DNA of 64,000 nt. It comes from an uncultured Bacteroidales bacterium. GTDB lineage: Bacteria > Bacteroidota > Bacteroidia > Bacteroidales > UBA932. The translations under genes were made by a program, and so were the position numbers. Shown piece by piece: positions 45,382 through 55,580 of this stretch (position 1 is its first letter; every line of letters starts with the position of its first letter). The stretch covers positions 85,985 through 149,984 of the forward strand of contig CASGDV010000023.1 in assembly GCA_949300335.1 (NCBI GenBank). Reading direction: 5' to 3'. The notes under the pieces were generated by a model. That model had not been told where the DNA came from and did not search any database. It worked only from the letters and a program-made list of their open reading frames with translations.

Positions 45382-47328
45382 ATGGCATTTCTTAAATTTA
45401 ACAAGTCGGAGCTTGTGAACCTGTCATATTCGCTCAAGAGGGAAATCATTTCGGCGAATAAGACGGGAGCCTATTGTAACACATCCATAGTTACATGCAA
45501 TACCAGGCGCTATCACGGCCTTCTTGCTGTTCCCGTGGACAGTCTCGGAGGAGGAAAGTATATGCTCCTGTCGTCCCTTGATGAAAGCCTGATACTGTCC
45601 GGAAAGCAGTTCAATCTGGGAATTCATTGCTATGGAGACATATATGAGCCTAGAGGACACAAGTATATTGTGGATTTTGATGCTGATCCCATTCCGATCG
45701 TTACATACAAGGTCGGAGAGATTATTTTTACAAAATCCATTCTCATGGTGCCTGACAATGATCAGGTGCTCATAAAGTATGAACTGGTTTCCGCTCCTTC
45801 GAAGGTTACTCTTCAGCTCAAGCCGTTCCTTGCTTTCAGAAGCGTTCACAGTCTGACGAATCAGAATGCGGATGCGGATACAGGCTATGCTGAGATTGAA
45901 AACGGAGTCGCGTTCAGACTGTACGAGGGTTTTCCGAACCTGAATCTCCAGCTGTCTGCTTCGGGCTCGACATTCAAATCGATGCCATATTGGTATAACG
46001 GAATAACTTACTCCGATGAATACCGGCGTGGATTCGATTGCCGCGAGGATCTTTTTGTTCCGGGGGTATTCATGACGGAAATGAAGGAAGGTGATTCAAT
46101 CGTGTTTTCAGCTTCGGTAAATGAGGTGAATCCGAAGACGCTGAAGCGTAAATTCAGCGATATATCCAGAAAACTGAACAAGATAACCAGCTATCATGAT
46201 CTTCTAGTCCATAATGCCGATCTTCTGAAATGCAGGAGAAACGGACATGAGAGAATTACTGCAGGCTTTTCATGGCTTTATACCGGACTGCTCAGAGAAA
46301 CAATAGTCTCCCTTCCGGGCCTTACGCTGTATGCCGACGGCAATACTGCGGAGTTTGAGGAGATACTTGACAATCTGATTGCCGAGGAGCAGGAACGTCT
46401 TTTCAGAAGGACCACCCAGGTCGAGTCACCTCTCCGACTGACGGATACAATCCAGCAGTACATCCATTTCACCGGTGAGGAAAAGAGGATATGGAAGAAA
46501 TACGGCGATACTCTTAAAGGTATAATAGAAAGCTATGCGCCGGGCAGGAGAAAGGAAGTGACTCTGCATCCTAACGGCCTTCTCTGGGCGCAGATGGACA
46601 AGGTTGCCCTTTCATGGATGAACGCATATGTGAACGGATATCCGGTTACGGAAAGGGCTGGCTATCAGGTGGAAACCAATGCTTTCTGGTATAATGCACT
46701 ATGCTTTGCCATAGATATGGAAACAAAATACGGCCGTAAGAACGGCAATACATTCATCGGGAAATGGACTCCTGTAAGAGATGCCGTACTTAAGAATTTC
46801 CAGCCTACCTTCTGGTGTGAACTGGGCGGTTATCTGTTCGATTATGTCGGGAACAAGGAGCAGGATTTTGCAGTAAGGCCGAACCAGCTGTTCGCAATCT
46901 GTCTGGATTATTCACCTGTTGACGACATTCTCAAGTCGCAGGTAATGTCTACCATTAACAATGAACTTGTGACAAAGAGGGGCTTGAGGACACTGTCTCC
47001 GCGAAATCTCAATTACAGGGGTGTTTATGAAGGTACACAGATAGAACGGGATCTGGCATATCATCAGGGATGTACGAGGCCATCATTGCTCGGTCCATAT
47101 GTGGACATATGTTTCAAGATGATGGGGCCGGCTTTCTACAAGAAGGCTGAATATCTTGTGGAAGGTTTCTATGAGGATATCAACAAGCATGGAGTAGGGG
47201 CGTTTTCCGAACTCTATGACGGAGATCCGCCTCACGAGCCTCATGGAGCCATATCTTCTGCAATGAGTACGGCAGCTTTACTCAGGGTCGATTATCTTAT
47301 GTCAAAATATAAGGAGAAAGAACAATGA
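45382..47328 (+). CDS. Glycogen debranching enzyme
   Basis: Amylo-alpha-1,6-glucosidase of GH133 type (648 residues), removing alpha-1,6 branch stubs. The N-terminal domain (about 1-240; TGAYCNTSIVTCNTRRYHGLL is its signature) is followed by an (alpha/alpha)6 barrel catalytic domain from about 290 with GFSWLYTGLLRETIVSLPGL and GLLWAQMD. It probably acts with the phosphorylase in this cluster, clipping the limit dextrin. Its stop overlaps the next gene's start by 4 bp (ATGA). Confidence 0.93.
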   Translation: MAFLKFNKSELVNLSYSLKREIISANKTGAYCNTSIVTCNTRRYHGLLAVPVDSLGGGKYMLLSSLDESLILSGKQFNLGIHCYGDIYEPRGHKYIVDFDADPIPIVTYKVGEIIFTKSILMVPDNDQVLIKYELVSAPSKVTLQLKPFLAFRSVHSLTNQNADADTGYAEIENGVAFRLYEGFPNLNLQLSASGSTFKSMPYWYNGITYSDEYRRGFDCREDLFVPGVFMTEMKEGDSIVFSASVNEVNPKTLKRKFSDISRKLNKITSYHDLLVHNADLLKCRRNGHERITAGFSWLYTGLLRETIVSLPGLTLYADGNTAEFEEILDNLIAEEQERLFRRTTQVESPLRLTDTIQQYIHFTGEEKRIWKKYGDTLKGIIESYAPGRRKEVTLHPNGLLWAQMDKVALSWMNAYVNGYPVTERAGYQVETNAFWYNALCFAIDMETKYGRKNGNTFIGKWTPVRDAVLKNFQPTFWCELGGYLFDYVGNKEQDFAVRPNQLFAICLDYSPVDDILKSQVMSTINNELVTKRGLRTLSPRNLNYRGVYEGTQIERDLAYHQGCTRPSLLGPYVDICFKMMGPAFYKKAEYLVEGFYEDINKHGVGAFSELYDGDPPHEPHGAISSAMSTAALLRVDYLMSKYKEKEQ

Positions 47329-48611
47329 AAGTATTGATGTTTGGCTGGGAGTTTCCTCCGCATATCGCGGGCGGATTGGGAACTGCGTGTTACGGAATGA
47401 CGAAGGGGCTGGCGGCAAATGACGTTGATGTGCTGTTTGTCATGCCTTCCGCATCGGGGGACGAAGACCAGAGTGCGGTCAGGATAATAAATGCGAGTGA
47501 TGTTTCCGTCGATTCTTCTTCAGCATCCGTAGACGAGTTTCTCGGAAAGGTTCGCTTCGTACAGATCGGTACGAATATGATACCTTATGTGGATCCTCAG
47601 AATTTTACTGAAATGGTTGAGGAAGAGAGAAGGATGCAGCAGAAAGGATTCAGGGTACAGTACGGGCAGAAGTACAAGTTCTCCGGAAAGTATGGCGCGA
47701 ATCTCATGGAAGAGGTTGCAAGGTACGCTATGGTCGGCGCGACTATAGCCATGCAATATAAGGATGAAATAGATGTCATACACACCCATGACTGGCTGAC
47801 ATATCTGGCCGGAATCGGTGCCAAGCAGCTTACTGGGAAACCCCTGGTCGTTCATGTGCATGCGACGTCCTTCGACAGGGCCAGCGACGATAACATAGAC
47901 ACCAGAGTCTATGAACTGGAAAAGAGGGGAATGGAAATGGCTGACAAGGTCATTGCCGTAAGCGAATTGACCCGTAATATCGTGATTAACAAATACGGCA
48001 TTTCTCCGGACAAGGTCGTAGCCGTACACAATGCCGTTGATTTTTCCGGAAGGGAAAGCCTGACCGTGGAAAGAAATGTCAGGGACAAGGTGGTGACATT
48101 CCTTGGAAGGGTCACTTATCAGAAAGGTCCGGAATATTTCATCGAGGCTGCGGCCAAGGTGCTGAAAAGGTGTAATAACGTAAGGTTTGTAATGGCCGGG
48201 AGCGGCGATATGCTTAACCGGTGCATACGCCATGTGGCCAGGCTCGGAATTTCCGACAGGTTTCATTTTACGGGATTCCTTCGCGGTAAGGAAGTCCAGA
48301 AGATGTTCGCCCTGTCCGATGTGTATGTAATGCCTTCCATTTCGGAGCCGTTCGGAATCTCTCCGCTTGAGGCAATGCAGACCAATGTGCCTTCCATAAT
48401 ATCGAAGCAGTCGGGATGCGCCGAGATTCTTAGCTATGCTCTTAAGGTGGATTTCTGGGATATAGATGCCCTGTCCGATGCCATATACGGACTTCTAAAC
48501 TATCCAGCTATTTCCAGACTTGCTGCGAGATGCGGTTATGAAGAGGTCAATTCATTGAAATGGTCGAATGCCGCCTATAAGATAAGGAAGATATATGAAT
48601 CCGTAATCTGA
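47325..48611 (+). CDS. GT4-type glycosyltransferase, glycogen synthase-like
   Basis: A 428-residue GT-B-fold retaining glycosyltransferase. The N-terminal domain starts KVLMFGWEFPPHIAGGLGTACYG, with the glycine-rich loop that binds the sugar acceptor. The C-terminal nucleotide-sugar domain shows FLGRVTYQKGPEYFIEAA and the E-x7-E motif in SEPFGISPLEAM. In this position it may prime or extend alpha-glucan, perhaps with ADP- or UDP-glucose, but the donor is not evident. Translation is coupled to the debranching enzyme by a 4-bp overlap. Confidence 0.92.
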   Translation: MKVLMFGWEFPPHIAGGLGTACYGMTKGLAANDVDVLFVMPSASGDEDQSAVRIINASDVSVDSSSASVDEFLGKVRFVQIGTNMIPYVDPQNFTEMVEEERRMQQKGFRVQYGQKYKFSGKYGANLMEEVARYAMVGATIAMQYKDEIDVIHTHDWLTYLAGIGAKQLTGKPLVVHVHATSFDRASDDNIDTRVYELEKRGMEMADKVIAVSELTRNIVINKYGISPDKVVAVHNAVDFSGRESLTVERNVRDKVVTFLGRVTYQKGPEYFIEAAAKVLKRCNNVRFVMAGSGDMLNRCIRHVARLGISDRFHFTGFLRGKEVQKMFALSDVYVMPSISEPFGISPLEAMQTNVPSIISKQSGCAEILSYALKVDFWDIDALSDAIYGLLNYPAISRLAARCGYEEVNSLKWSNAAYKIRKIYESVI

Positions 48612-48671
48612 CCGGCATCTTCGTTGAAAATTGTTGTACTGCGATAATGTTTAAAATCTAAATCCATAGTT

Positions 48672-49979
48672 ATGAATTCAAAGAAAAGTATTTGCCTGTA
48701 TTTCCAGGTGCATCAACCATGCAGATTAAGGCTTTATAGGTTTTTCGATATAGGCAAGGATTCCCATTATTATGATGACTTTGCCAACAGGACCATTCTG
48801 AAGAGGGTGGCCCAGAAATGTTATCTCCCGGCCAATGAAATGTTGCTGGAGCTGATAAAGAAGTATAATGGAAAGTTCAAGGTTGCGTTCTCTATTTCCG
48901 GTTCGGTGCTGGAGCAGTTCGACCGCTATCAGCCGGAAGTCATAGATAGTTTCAGAAAACTGGCTGAAACAGGATGTGTCGAGTTTCTTTCGGAGACATA
49001 TTACCATTCCCTGGCTTCCCTCATATCTCCGTCGGAATTCAAAAGACAGGTCCAGCTTCACCGCAGCGCCATTGAGAATTATTTCGGACATACTCCGAAG
49101 ACATTCAGGAATACTGAACTCATTTATTCGGATGCCATAGGCTCCATGGTATATGAGATGGGCTTCAAGGCCATGTTGACTGAAGGTGCAAAACATGTTC
49201 TCGGCTGGAAGAGTCCCAATTATCTTTACAGCGGAGCGACTGCACCGAAGCTCAGCCTGCTGCTGAAGAATTCTTCGTTGAGTGACGATATCGCTTTCAG
49301 ATTTTCCGACAGGTCGTGGTCTGACTGGCCTCTAACAGGAGAAAAATATCTGTCATGGCTGAAGACATCAGTTCAGAATGATGAGATAATCAATCTCTTC
49401 ATGGATTATGAAACCTTCGGAGAACATCAGAAAGTGCAGAGCGGAATCTTCGATTTCATGAAATATCTTCCAGAGGTTATAATCAATGACGGTACGTTCG
49501 AGTTCGTGACGCCTGCCCAGGCCGCAAAAAAGCATAAACCTATTGCAGAACTCGATGTTCCTGATCCTATTTCATGGGCAGATGAAGAAAGGGATGTCAC
49601 AGCATGGCTGGGCAATGAACTCCAGAATGATGCATTCCACAAGCTGTATGACCTTACGGAAAAGATGTCATTGCTGAATAACGAGGCTTTGTGGTCGGAT
49701 TTCGGGCATCTTCAGGAGAGCGACCATTTCTACTATATGTGTACAAAATTCTTTTCAGACGGAGCGGTTCACAAGTATTTCAACCCGTATGATACTCCGT
49801 ATGAGGCATTTATAAATTACATGAATGTTCTCAGCGATTTTATTTTGAGGGTAAATGAAGAATATTCGCTATCAAGTGTTAACTTTGCCGCCGGTATGCA
49901 GAAAGGTAGCGGTAAAACCAGAACCGGAAAATCTTCTGCATCGAAAAGAAAAACAACAAAAAAGGAAGAAAGTAAATGA
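48672..49979 (+). CDS. GH57-family alpha-glucan hydrolase or transferase
   Basis: A 435-residue cytoplasmic enzyme of glycoside hydrolase family 57 (alpha-amylase, 4-alpha-glucanotransferase or branching activities). The opening CLYFQVHQPCRLRLY with its HQP motif and the nucleophile region FRNTELIYSD (Glu near residue 149) are clear. MDYETFGEH carries the second acidic site. The C-terminus is a Lys/Arg/Ser/Thr-rich tail, probably flexible. Its stop overlaps the next start (ATGA, 4 bp). The exact activity cannot be told from sequence alone. Confidence 0.92.
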   Translation: MNSKKSICLYFQVHQPCRLRLYRFFDIGKDSHYYDDFANRTILKRVAQKCYLPANEMLLELIKKYNGKFKVAFSISGSVLEQFDRYQPEVIDSFRKLAETGCVEFLSETYYHSLASLISPSEFKRQVQLHRSAIENYFGHTPKTFRNTELIYSDAIGSMVYEMGFKAMLTEGAKHVLGWKSPNYLYSGATAPKLSLLLKNSSLSDDIAFRFSDRSWSDWPLTGEKYLSWLKTSVQNDEIINLFMDYETFGEHQKVQSGIFDFMKYLPEVIINDGTFEFVTPAQAAKKHKPIAELDVPDPISWADEERDVTAWLGNELQNDAFHKLYDLTEKMSLLNNEALWSDFGHLQESDHFYYMCTKFFSDGAVHKYFNPYDTPYEAFINYMNVLSDFILRVNEEYSLSSVNFAAGMQKGSGKTRTGKSSASKRKTTKKEESK

Positions 49980-52900
49980 ACAATGAGTTTATCGCACCGG
50001 ACTATCTTTTCGAGGTCAGCTGGGAGGTCTGCAATAAAGTCGGCGGCATATATACCGTTATTGCGACCAAGTCGCTTTACCTCAAATCGGAACTCAAGCG
50101 ACATCATATATTGATAGGACCGGATGTTTGGATGGATACTGAAACCAATCCGGATTTTCTCGAAGATGTTTCTCTGTTCAAGGCCTGGAAAAAGCAGGCA
50201 GCAGATGAAGGACTGAGGGTAAGAATCGGAAAATGGAATGTGCCGGGACGCCCTGTGGCAATTCTTGTGGATTTTAAGCAGTATCTTACACAGCAGAATG
50301 AAATTCTGACTGATTATTGGAAAAATTTCGGAGTCGATTCGCTTACGGGCAATTGGGATTACAAGGAGTCTGCACTTTTCGGATATGCTGCGGGAAAAGT
50401 CATCGAAAGCTTTTACCGTTTCAATCTGAATCCTTCAGACAAGGTTGTCGCCCAGTTCCATGAATGGATGACAGGGGCCGGCCTCCTTTATATAAAGAAG
50501 ACAGGACTTCCGATAGCGACGGTGTTCACTACCCATGCAACTATTGTGGGACGCTGTGTCGCAGGAAACAACCTGCCTCTTTATGATGCCTTGGGCGTAT
50601 ATGACGGTGATGAGAAAGCTAGGGAATTCAATGTAATCGCAAGACATTCCCTTGAAAAGAAGTCTGCCGGAAATGCCGATATATTTACGACAGTGAGTGA
50701 TATCACGGCGGTAGAGTGCAGCCAGTTTCTTAAGCGTCAGGTGGATATTGTAACGCCTAACGGGTTTGAAAACAGTTTCACGCCGGCTGACGACGAAGAT
50801 TATGACCGCAAGCGTCAGAATGCAAGAAAGAGGTTGATCGAAGTTGCGCAGGCGATGTCCGGTGATGCTGTGAGTGAGAACTCCATCCTTGTTGCGATCA
50901 GCGGAAGATATGAATACAAGAACAAGGGAATCGATGTATTCATTGACGCCCTTGACAGGTTGAGGAATACCGATTTCGGAGGGAAGAATATCCATGCATT
51001 CATAATGATTCCTTCCGGCAACAATGGTCCCGACAAGGAGCTTGTTGCGAAATTGTCCGGAACTGATTCTTCATATGTTACGAGAACTTCCCATTATCTC
51101 AGGGAACCTGAGTACGATATCATTTCCCGCCGTCTTGACGAATTGTCTTTCAGAAATGCCAGTGAAGACAAGGTAAAGGTATATTTCATACCATCCTACC
51201 TGAACGGCGATGACGGAGTTTTCAACATGAAGTATTATGACCTGATTGTTGGACTTGATCTGGCCGTGTTCCCTTCATATTATGAACCGTGGGGATATAC
51301 GCCGCTGGAGAGTGTCGCATTCAGGGTGCCTACCCTGACGACCAGTCTTGCCGGGTTCGGGCTTTGGGTCCGTTCGCATTATGGCAAGGCCCATCCGGGT
51401 ATATCCGTCGTTTCGAGAACCGATTCCAATTATAACAATGTAGTTGAAGAGGTTGCCGGAAGGATAAAGGAAATTGCATTCCTGACAAAAGAAGAGAGAA
51501 AAGAGTATATGGATAATGCCAGGGAGGTATCGGAGATAGCTCTCTGGGAGAGAAATATTGTGTATTACAAGAAGGCATATTCAATGGCTTTGGAGAAAGT
51601 GATTTCGGAAAAAGGTGCCTTCCCTCAATTTAGAGATGATAAAGCGATGTATTATAATAAGATAGATGTAAATAAACCTTCATGGAACAGTGTGTTTGTG
51701 TCAATAAATCTTCCGGAAGCTTTGAAAGACCTTGATGTGCTTTCAAGAAATCTCTGGTGGTGTTGGAACGAATCTGCAAAGAAACTGTTCAGATCTATCG
51801 ATCCGGATGCATGGCAGGCTTCGGGAGAAAATCCTATTGCCATGCTTGACAAGGTCAGCCTGAAGCGGTTCAAGGTTCTTGAAACGGATTCGGAGTTCCT
51901 TGGCGAACTGGAGAAGGTGATGAAGGAATTCAATGGGTACATGGCCGCAAAGGAGGAGAGAAAAGGTCCTTCGATAGCTTATTTCTGTATGGAATACGGG
52001 CTGGATACATCATTGAAGATTTATTCCGGAGGATTGGGTATTCTTGCAGGAGACTATCTTAAAGAAACCAGTGACATGAATACCAACCTTGTAGCTGTTG
52101 GCTTGCTGTACCGTTACGGATATTTTACACAGATACTTTCAGCACAGGGTGATCAGGTTTCGAAATACGACGCACAGAATTTCATGAAGATACCGGCAAC
52201 TCCTGTACGCGATGAAGCAGGAAACTGGATGACCGTGAGCATCGCTTTCCCAGGCAGAAATCTGAATGCCAGATTATGGAGGGTAGATGTGGGACGTACC
52301 GAATTGTATCTTATGGATGCTGATTATGAGGAGAATCTTCCGGAGGACAGGTCCGTAACCCATCATCTGTACGGAGGCAATTGGGAAAATCGTCTGAAAC
52401 AGGAACTTCTGCTGGGAGTGGGAGGAATACGTGCATTGAGGGAGCTCGGAAAATATCCGGATGTTTATCATTGCAATGAAGGACATGCCGCTTTTATCGG
52501 TCTTGAAAGGCTGCGCGAGTATATCCTTCATGACAATCTGGATTTTCCGGAAGCATTGGAAATCGTCAGGGCTTCATCTTTGTTCACTACACATACTCCG
52601 GTGCCTGCAGGACATGATGCATTTGACGAAGGACTTCTGAGACAATATATCGGCCATTATCCTCAAAGGCTCAAGATAGACTGGGAGACCTTGATGGGAC
52701 TTGGCAAGATTAACGGAAATGACGTGAATGAGAAATTTTCAATGAGTTATCTTGCTGCAAACCTGTCTCAGGAAGTCAATGGCGTTTCATGGCTGCACGG
52801 AAAAGTCAGCAGGGATATATTCGCGAACATGTGGCCAGGCTATCTACCTGAGGAACTGCATGTCAGCTATGTGACCAACGGAGTCCACTATCCTACATGG

Positions 52901-54214
52901 ACGGCTCCGGAATGGAAGGAAGTGCATGCGGGAGTTTTCGGAAACGAATTCGGTACTCACCATTATGACAAATCGTGCTTCGAAGGTATATATAAGGTAG
53001 GTGATGACAAGGTTTGGGAAATCAGGACCCTGCTTAAGAAAAAGCTCGTAGCGGAAGTGAAGAGGAGATTGTCCGACCCTTCGGCTACCAACCATTATTC
53101 TCCGAGACAGATTGTCACGATAAAGGATACTCTCAGGGATGATGTGCTTACCATAGGTTTTGCAAGGCGTTTCGCCACATACAAGAGAGCCCATCTGCTG
53201 TTCCGCGACCTTGACAGGCTTGACGAGATTGTAAATGATCCGGAAAGGCCGGTTCAGTTTATTTTTGCAGGAAAGGCGCATCCTGCTGACAAGGCCGGAC
53301 AGGATCTGATAAAGATGATTGTCGACATTTCAAAGATGGAGAAATTCATCGGTAAGATAGTATTTGTCCCTGACTATGACATAACTCTGGCAAAATATCT
53401 TGTTCAGGGAGTCGATGTGTGGATGAACAATCCTACGAGACCATTGGAAGCATCCGGAACATCCGGAGAGAAAGCTGCCATGAACGGCGTCATGCATTTT
53501 TCAGTACTTGACGGATGGTGGGTCGAAGGCTACAGGAAGGGTGCCGGATGGGCTCTGCCTCAGGAAAGGACATATGACGACCAGAATTATCAGGATGAGC
53601 TCGATTCCGCGACTATCTATACTATCATAGAGAATGAAATTGCTCCGGCATATTACAACAAGGACAACAAGACCGGACGTTCTTCGGAATGGATTGAGTT
53701 TATCAAGAATACTGTAGCACAGGTGGCCTGCAACTTTACGACAAACAGAATGCTTACCGATTATATTGAAAAGTATTATGTGCCTCAGTCCGAGAGGGTT
53801 AAAGGTCTGATTGCCGATGAATATGCTGTTGCCAGACAGATTGCCGCATGGAAGAAGCATCTTCGCCGTGAATGGCAGCATGTAGAGGTGGTTTCATTCA
53901 CAAGACCGGACAATTCATTTATCGGAGTATCAGTCGGTAATGAGTACAAGGCTCAGGTTGTGTTGAATATAGGAGATTTGCAGCCGGAGGAAATAGGCGT
54001 CGAGCTCCTTTTTGCCATTTCCGACAGCAAGGGGAAACTTCATATACAGGAAAGATGTGATTTTGAACCGGTTGCGTTTAATGACGGAGTCGCGACTTAT
54101 TCTGCATCGGTCCTTCCTGAGATAACAGGCATGTATCAGGTTGCGGCAAGATTGTTTGCAAAGAATGCCTTGTTGCCTCACAGACAGGATTTTGAGTTGG
54201 TAAGATGGTTGTAG
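49976..54214 (+). CDS. Fused GT3-like glycogen synthase and GT35 alpha-glucan phosphorylase
   Basis: A 1,412-residue bifunctional protein. Residues about 1-540 are a GT3-type (eukaryote-like) glycogen synthase: SWEVCNKVGGIYTVI, HEWMTGAGLLY, FTTHAT and EPWGYTPLE (E437/E445 of the E-x7-E motif). After a short linker, about 560-1412 are an alpha-glucan phosphorylase: NLWWCWNESA, AYFCMEYGLDTSLKIYSGGLG, and the pyridoxal-phosphate site SGTSGEKAAMNG with Lys near 1166. So chain synthesis and phosphorolytic breakdown sit in one chain. Both halves keep their catalytic landmarks. It starts 4 bp before the GH57 stop and ends overlapping ribF by 10 bp. Confidence 0.93.
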   Translation: MNNEFIAPDYLFEVSWEVCNKVGGIYTVIATKSLYLKSELKRHHILIGPDVWMDTETNPDFLEDVSLFKAWKKQAADEGLRVRIGKWNVPGRPVAILVDFKQYLTQQNEILTDYWKNFGVDSLTGNWDYKESALFGYAAGKVIESFYRFNLNPSDKVVAQFHEWMTGAGLLYIKKTGLPIATVFTTHATIVGRCVAGNNLPLYDALGVYDGDEKAREFNVIARHSLEKKSAGNADIFTTVSDITAVECSQFLKRQVDIVTPNGFENSFTPADDEDYDRKRQNARKRLIEVAQAMSGDAVSENSILVAISGRYEYKNKGIDVFIDALDRLRNTDFGGKNIHAFIMIPSGNNGPDKELVAKLSGTDSSYVTRTSHYLREPEYDIISRRLDELSFRNASEDKVKVYFIPSYLNGDDGVFNMKYYDLIVGLDLAVFPSYYEPWGYTPLESVAFRVPTLTTSLAGFGLWVRSHYGKAHPGISVVSRTDSNYNNVVEEVAGRIKEIAFLTKEERKEYMDNAREVSEIALWERNIVYYKKAYSMALEKVISEKGAFPQFRDDKAMYYNKIDVNKPSWNSVFVSINLPEALKDLDVLSRNLWWCWNESAKKLFRSIDPDAWQASGENPIAMLDKVSLKRFKVLETDSEFLGELEKVMKEFNGYMAAKEERKGPSIAYFCMEYGLDTSLKIYSGGLGILAGDYLKETSDMNTNLVAVGLLYRYGYFTQILSAQGDQVSKYDAQNFMKIPATPVRDEAGNWMTVSIAFPGRNLNARLWRVDVGRTELYLMDADYEENLPEDRSVTHHLYGGNWENRLKQELLLGVGGIRALRELGKYPDVYHCNEGHAAFIGLERLREYILHDNLDFPEALEIVRASSLFTTHTPVPAGHDAFDEGLLRQYIGHYPQRLKIDWETLMGLGKINGNDVNEKFSMSYLAANLSQEVNGVSWLHGKVSRDIFANMWPGYLPEELHVSYVTNGVHYPTWTAPEWKEVHAGVFGNEFGTHHYDKSCFEGIYKVGDDKVWEIRTLLKKKLVAEVKRRLSDPSATNHYSPRQIVTIKDTLRDDVLTIGFARRFATYKRAHLLFRDLDRLDEIVNDPERPVQFIFAGKAHPADKAGQDLIKMIVDISKMEKFIGKIVFVPDYDITLAKYLVQGVDVWMNNPTRPLEASGTSGEKAAMNGVMHFSVLDGWWVEGYRKGAGWALPQERTYDDQNYQDELDSATIYTIIENEIAPAYYNKDNKTGRSSEWIEFIKNTVAQVACNFTTNRMLTDYIEKYYVPQSERVKGLIADEYAVARQIAAWKKHLRREWQHVEVVSFTRPDNSFIGVSVGNEYKAQVVLNIGDLQPEEIGVELLFAISDSKGKLHIQERCDFEPVAFNDGVATYSASVLPEITGMYQVAARLFAKNALLPHRQDFELVRWL

Positions 54215-55092
54215 CTACCGGATTTTTCGACGGTGTCCATCTCGGACACCGTCTTGTAATCGAAGAACTGGTCAAAGCATCCAGACAGAGAGACGAGGAA
54301 AGCATGGTCGTCACTTTCTGGCCTCATCCGAGAAATGTCCTTCAGCAGGAAGCCAGGAATCTGAGACTTCTGTCAACGCTTGAGGAAAAGAAATCCATGC
54401 TGTTGTCTCTGGGTGTGGACCGTGTTGAAGTGCTGGATTTTACAAAATCCTTCAGTACCCTTACTGCACGGGATTATCTGGTCAGATATTTGATGGGGAA
54501 GTTCCGCGCAACGGCTATCGTTCTCGGATATGACAATAAGGTCGGTTCCGATGCAGTGAAGTCGGATGACGTGTCGAGAATAGCCGGACAGCTTGGTCTG
54601 ACAGTCATCAGAACGGGGGCTTATCCCGGACGTGACGGGGTTGCAATCAGTTCTACGAAAATCCGCAGGAGGATAGCTGACGGTGATGTCGACATTGCTG
54701 CATCGATGCTGGGATATGAGTATTCTCTTTTAGGTGTCGTTGTTGCCGGAAACCGTCTTGGAAGGACATTGGGCTTCCCGACTGCCAATATGCAACTGTA
54801 TGAACCGCTCAAAATGATACCCGGGAAAGGGGTCTATTTCGTAAAGGTAGGAGTTCTCGGGGCGGAATACTGGGGCATGTGCGATGTCGGTAACAAGCCG
54901 ACGGTCGGAAACGGAAGCCAGATAAGTATTGAAACGAACATATTCGATTTTGATGAGGATATTTACGGTCTGGATATCAAGGTCACTTTCATAAGGAAAA
55001 TAAGGGATGAGGTGCGCTTTGATTCTCTGGATTTGCTCAAGGAACAATTGATTAAGGATAGGATTCTTTGTGAAAAATATATAAATCAGTGA
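54205..55092 (+). CDS. ribF: Bifunctional riboflavin kinase/FAD synthetase
   Basis: Converts riboflavin to FMN and then FAD. The N-terminal adenylyltransferase domain opens with VVATGFFDGVHLGHRLVIEE (HxGH motif) and includes STKIRRRIADGD. The C-terminal flavokinase domain (about 170-295) shows GNRLGRTLGFPTAN and GVYFVKVGV. At 295 residues it is slightly short, lacking the few residues that usually precede the first strand. The start overlaps the glycogen fusion gene by 10 bp, so it may be translated by re-initiation. Confidence 0.95.
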   Translation: MVVATGFFDGVHLGHRLVIEELVKASRQRDEESMVVTFWPHPRNVLQQEARNLRLLSTLEEKKSMLLSLGVDRVEVLDFTKSFSTLTARDYLVRYLMGKFRATAIVLGYDNKVGSDAVKSDDVSRIAGQLGLTVIRTGAYPGRDGVAISSTKIRRRIADGDVDIAASMLGYEYSLLGVVVAGNRLGRTLGFPTANMQLYEPLKMIPGKGVYFVKVGVLGAEYWGMCDVGNKPTVGNGSQISIETNIFDFDEDIYGLDIKVTFIRKIRDEVRFDSLDLLKEQLIKDRILCEKYINQ

Positions 55093-55095
55093 GCT

Positions 55096-55533
55096 ATGGA
55101 TTTGGTCACCACTATTCTGGGATTGATGCTGGTTCTTGTTCCCGTAATCGGCAAGTTTATAGAAAGGAAACTTCAGAATGCAGGGAAAACGGGGCAGGCC
55201 GAGAGCGTAAAGAAAATCATAGATATTTTCGATACCGGGAATGATAATGCGGATGCGCCTGAGACGATGGAGGAAATTCCTGTTGATATTCCTGCAGGTA
55301 TTCCTGCAGAGATTTCCGAGACTGTTCCGGTGCCGCAAATCCAGGTCGTACCCCAAATCTCCGTCATGCCGGATACCGTTGCTGTCCAGGAGACAGGCAG
55401 AAGTGTCAGCCTGCAGGACGGAAGGACGCTTTCCGGGGATAAATCGGAGGATGGTATGCAGTCCGGCAGGAAGATTGACCTGAGGAATCTGGTGATATAT
55501 TCGGAAATCATGAGACCCAAATTTGAATCATGA
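55096..55533 (+). CDS. Bacteroidetes-type small membrane protein, unknown function
   Basis: A 145-residue protein with one N-terminal hydrophobic helix (about 3-20), then a short charged helix, then a long low-complexity Pro/Ile/Val/Glu-rich stretch (about 53-100) with imperfect PVDIPAGIPAEI-like repeats. It ends in IDLRNLVIYSEIMRPKFES. I recall a closely similar ending (IYSEIMKPKF) at the C-terminus of short membrane proteins across Bacteroidetes, so the tail is probably the functional element. It follows ribF by 3 nt. No function is known to me. Confidence 0.72.
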   Translation: MDLVTTILGLMLVLVPVIGKFIERKLQNAGKTGQAESVKKIIDIFDTGNDNADAPETMEEIPVDIPAGIPAEISETVPVPQIQVVPQISVMPDTVAVQETGRSVSLQDGRTLSGDKSEDGMQSGRKIDLRNLVIYSEIMRPKFES

Positions 55534-55561
55534 TTTTATAGCGAATCCGAATTATTTTATT

Positions 55562-55569
55562 TATATTTG
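55562..55569 (+). promoter_or_regulatory. -7 element upstream of the greA leader
   Basis: TATATTTG, an exact consensus match, 79 nt before the greA start codon. It precedes, not follows, the terminator at 55581-55617. Confidence 0.42.
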
Positions 55570-55580
55570 CATAAATGTTA

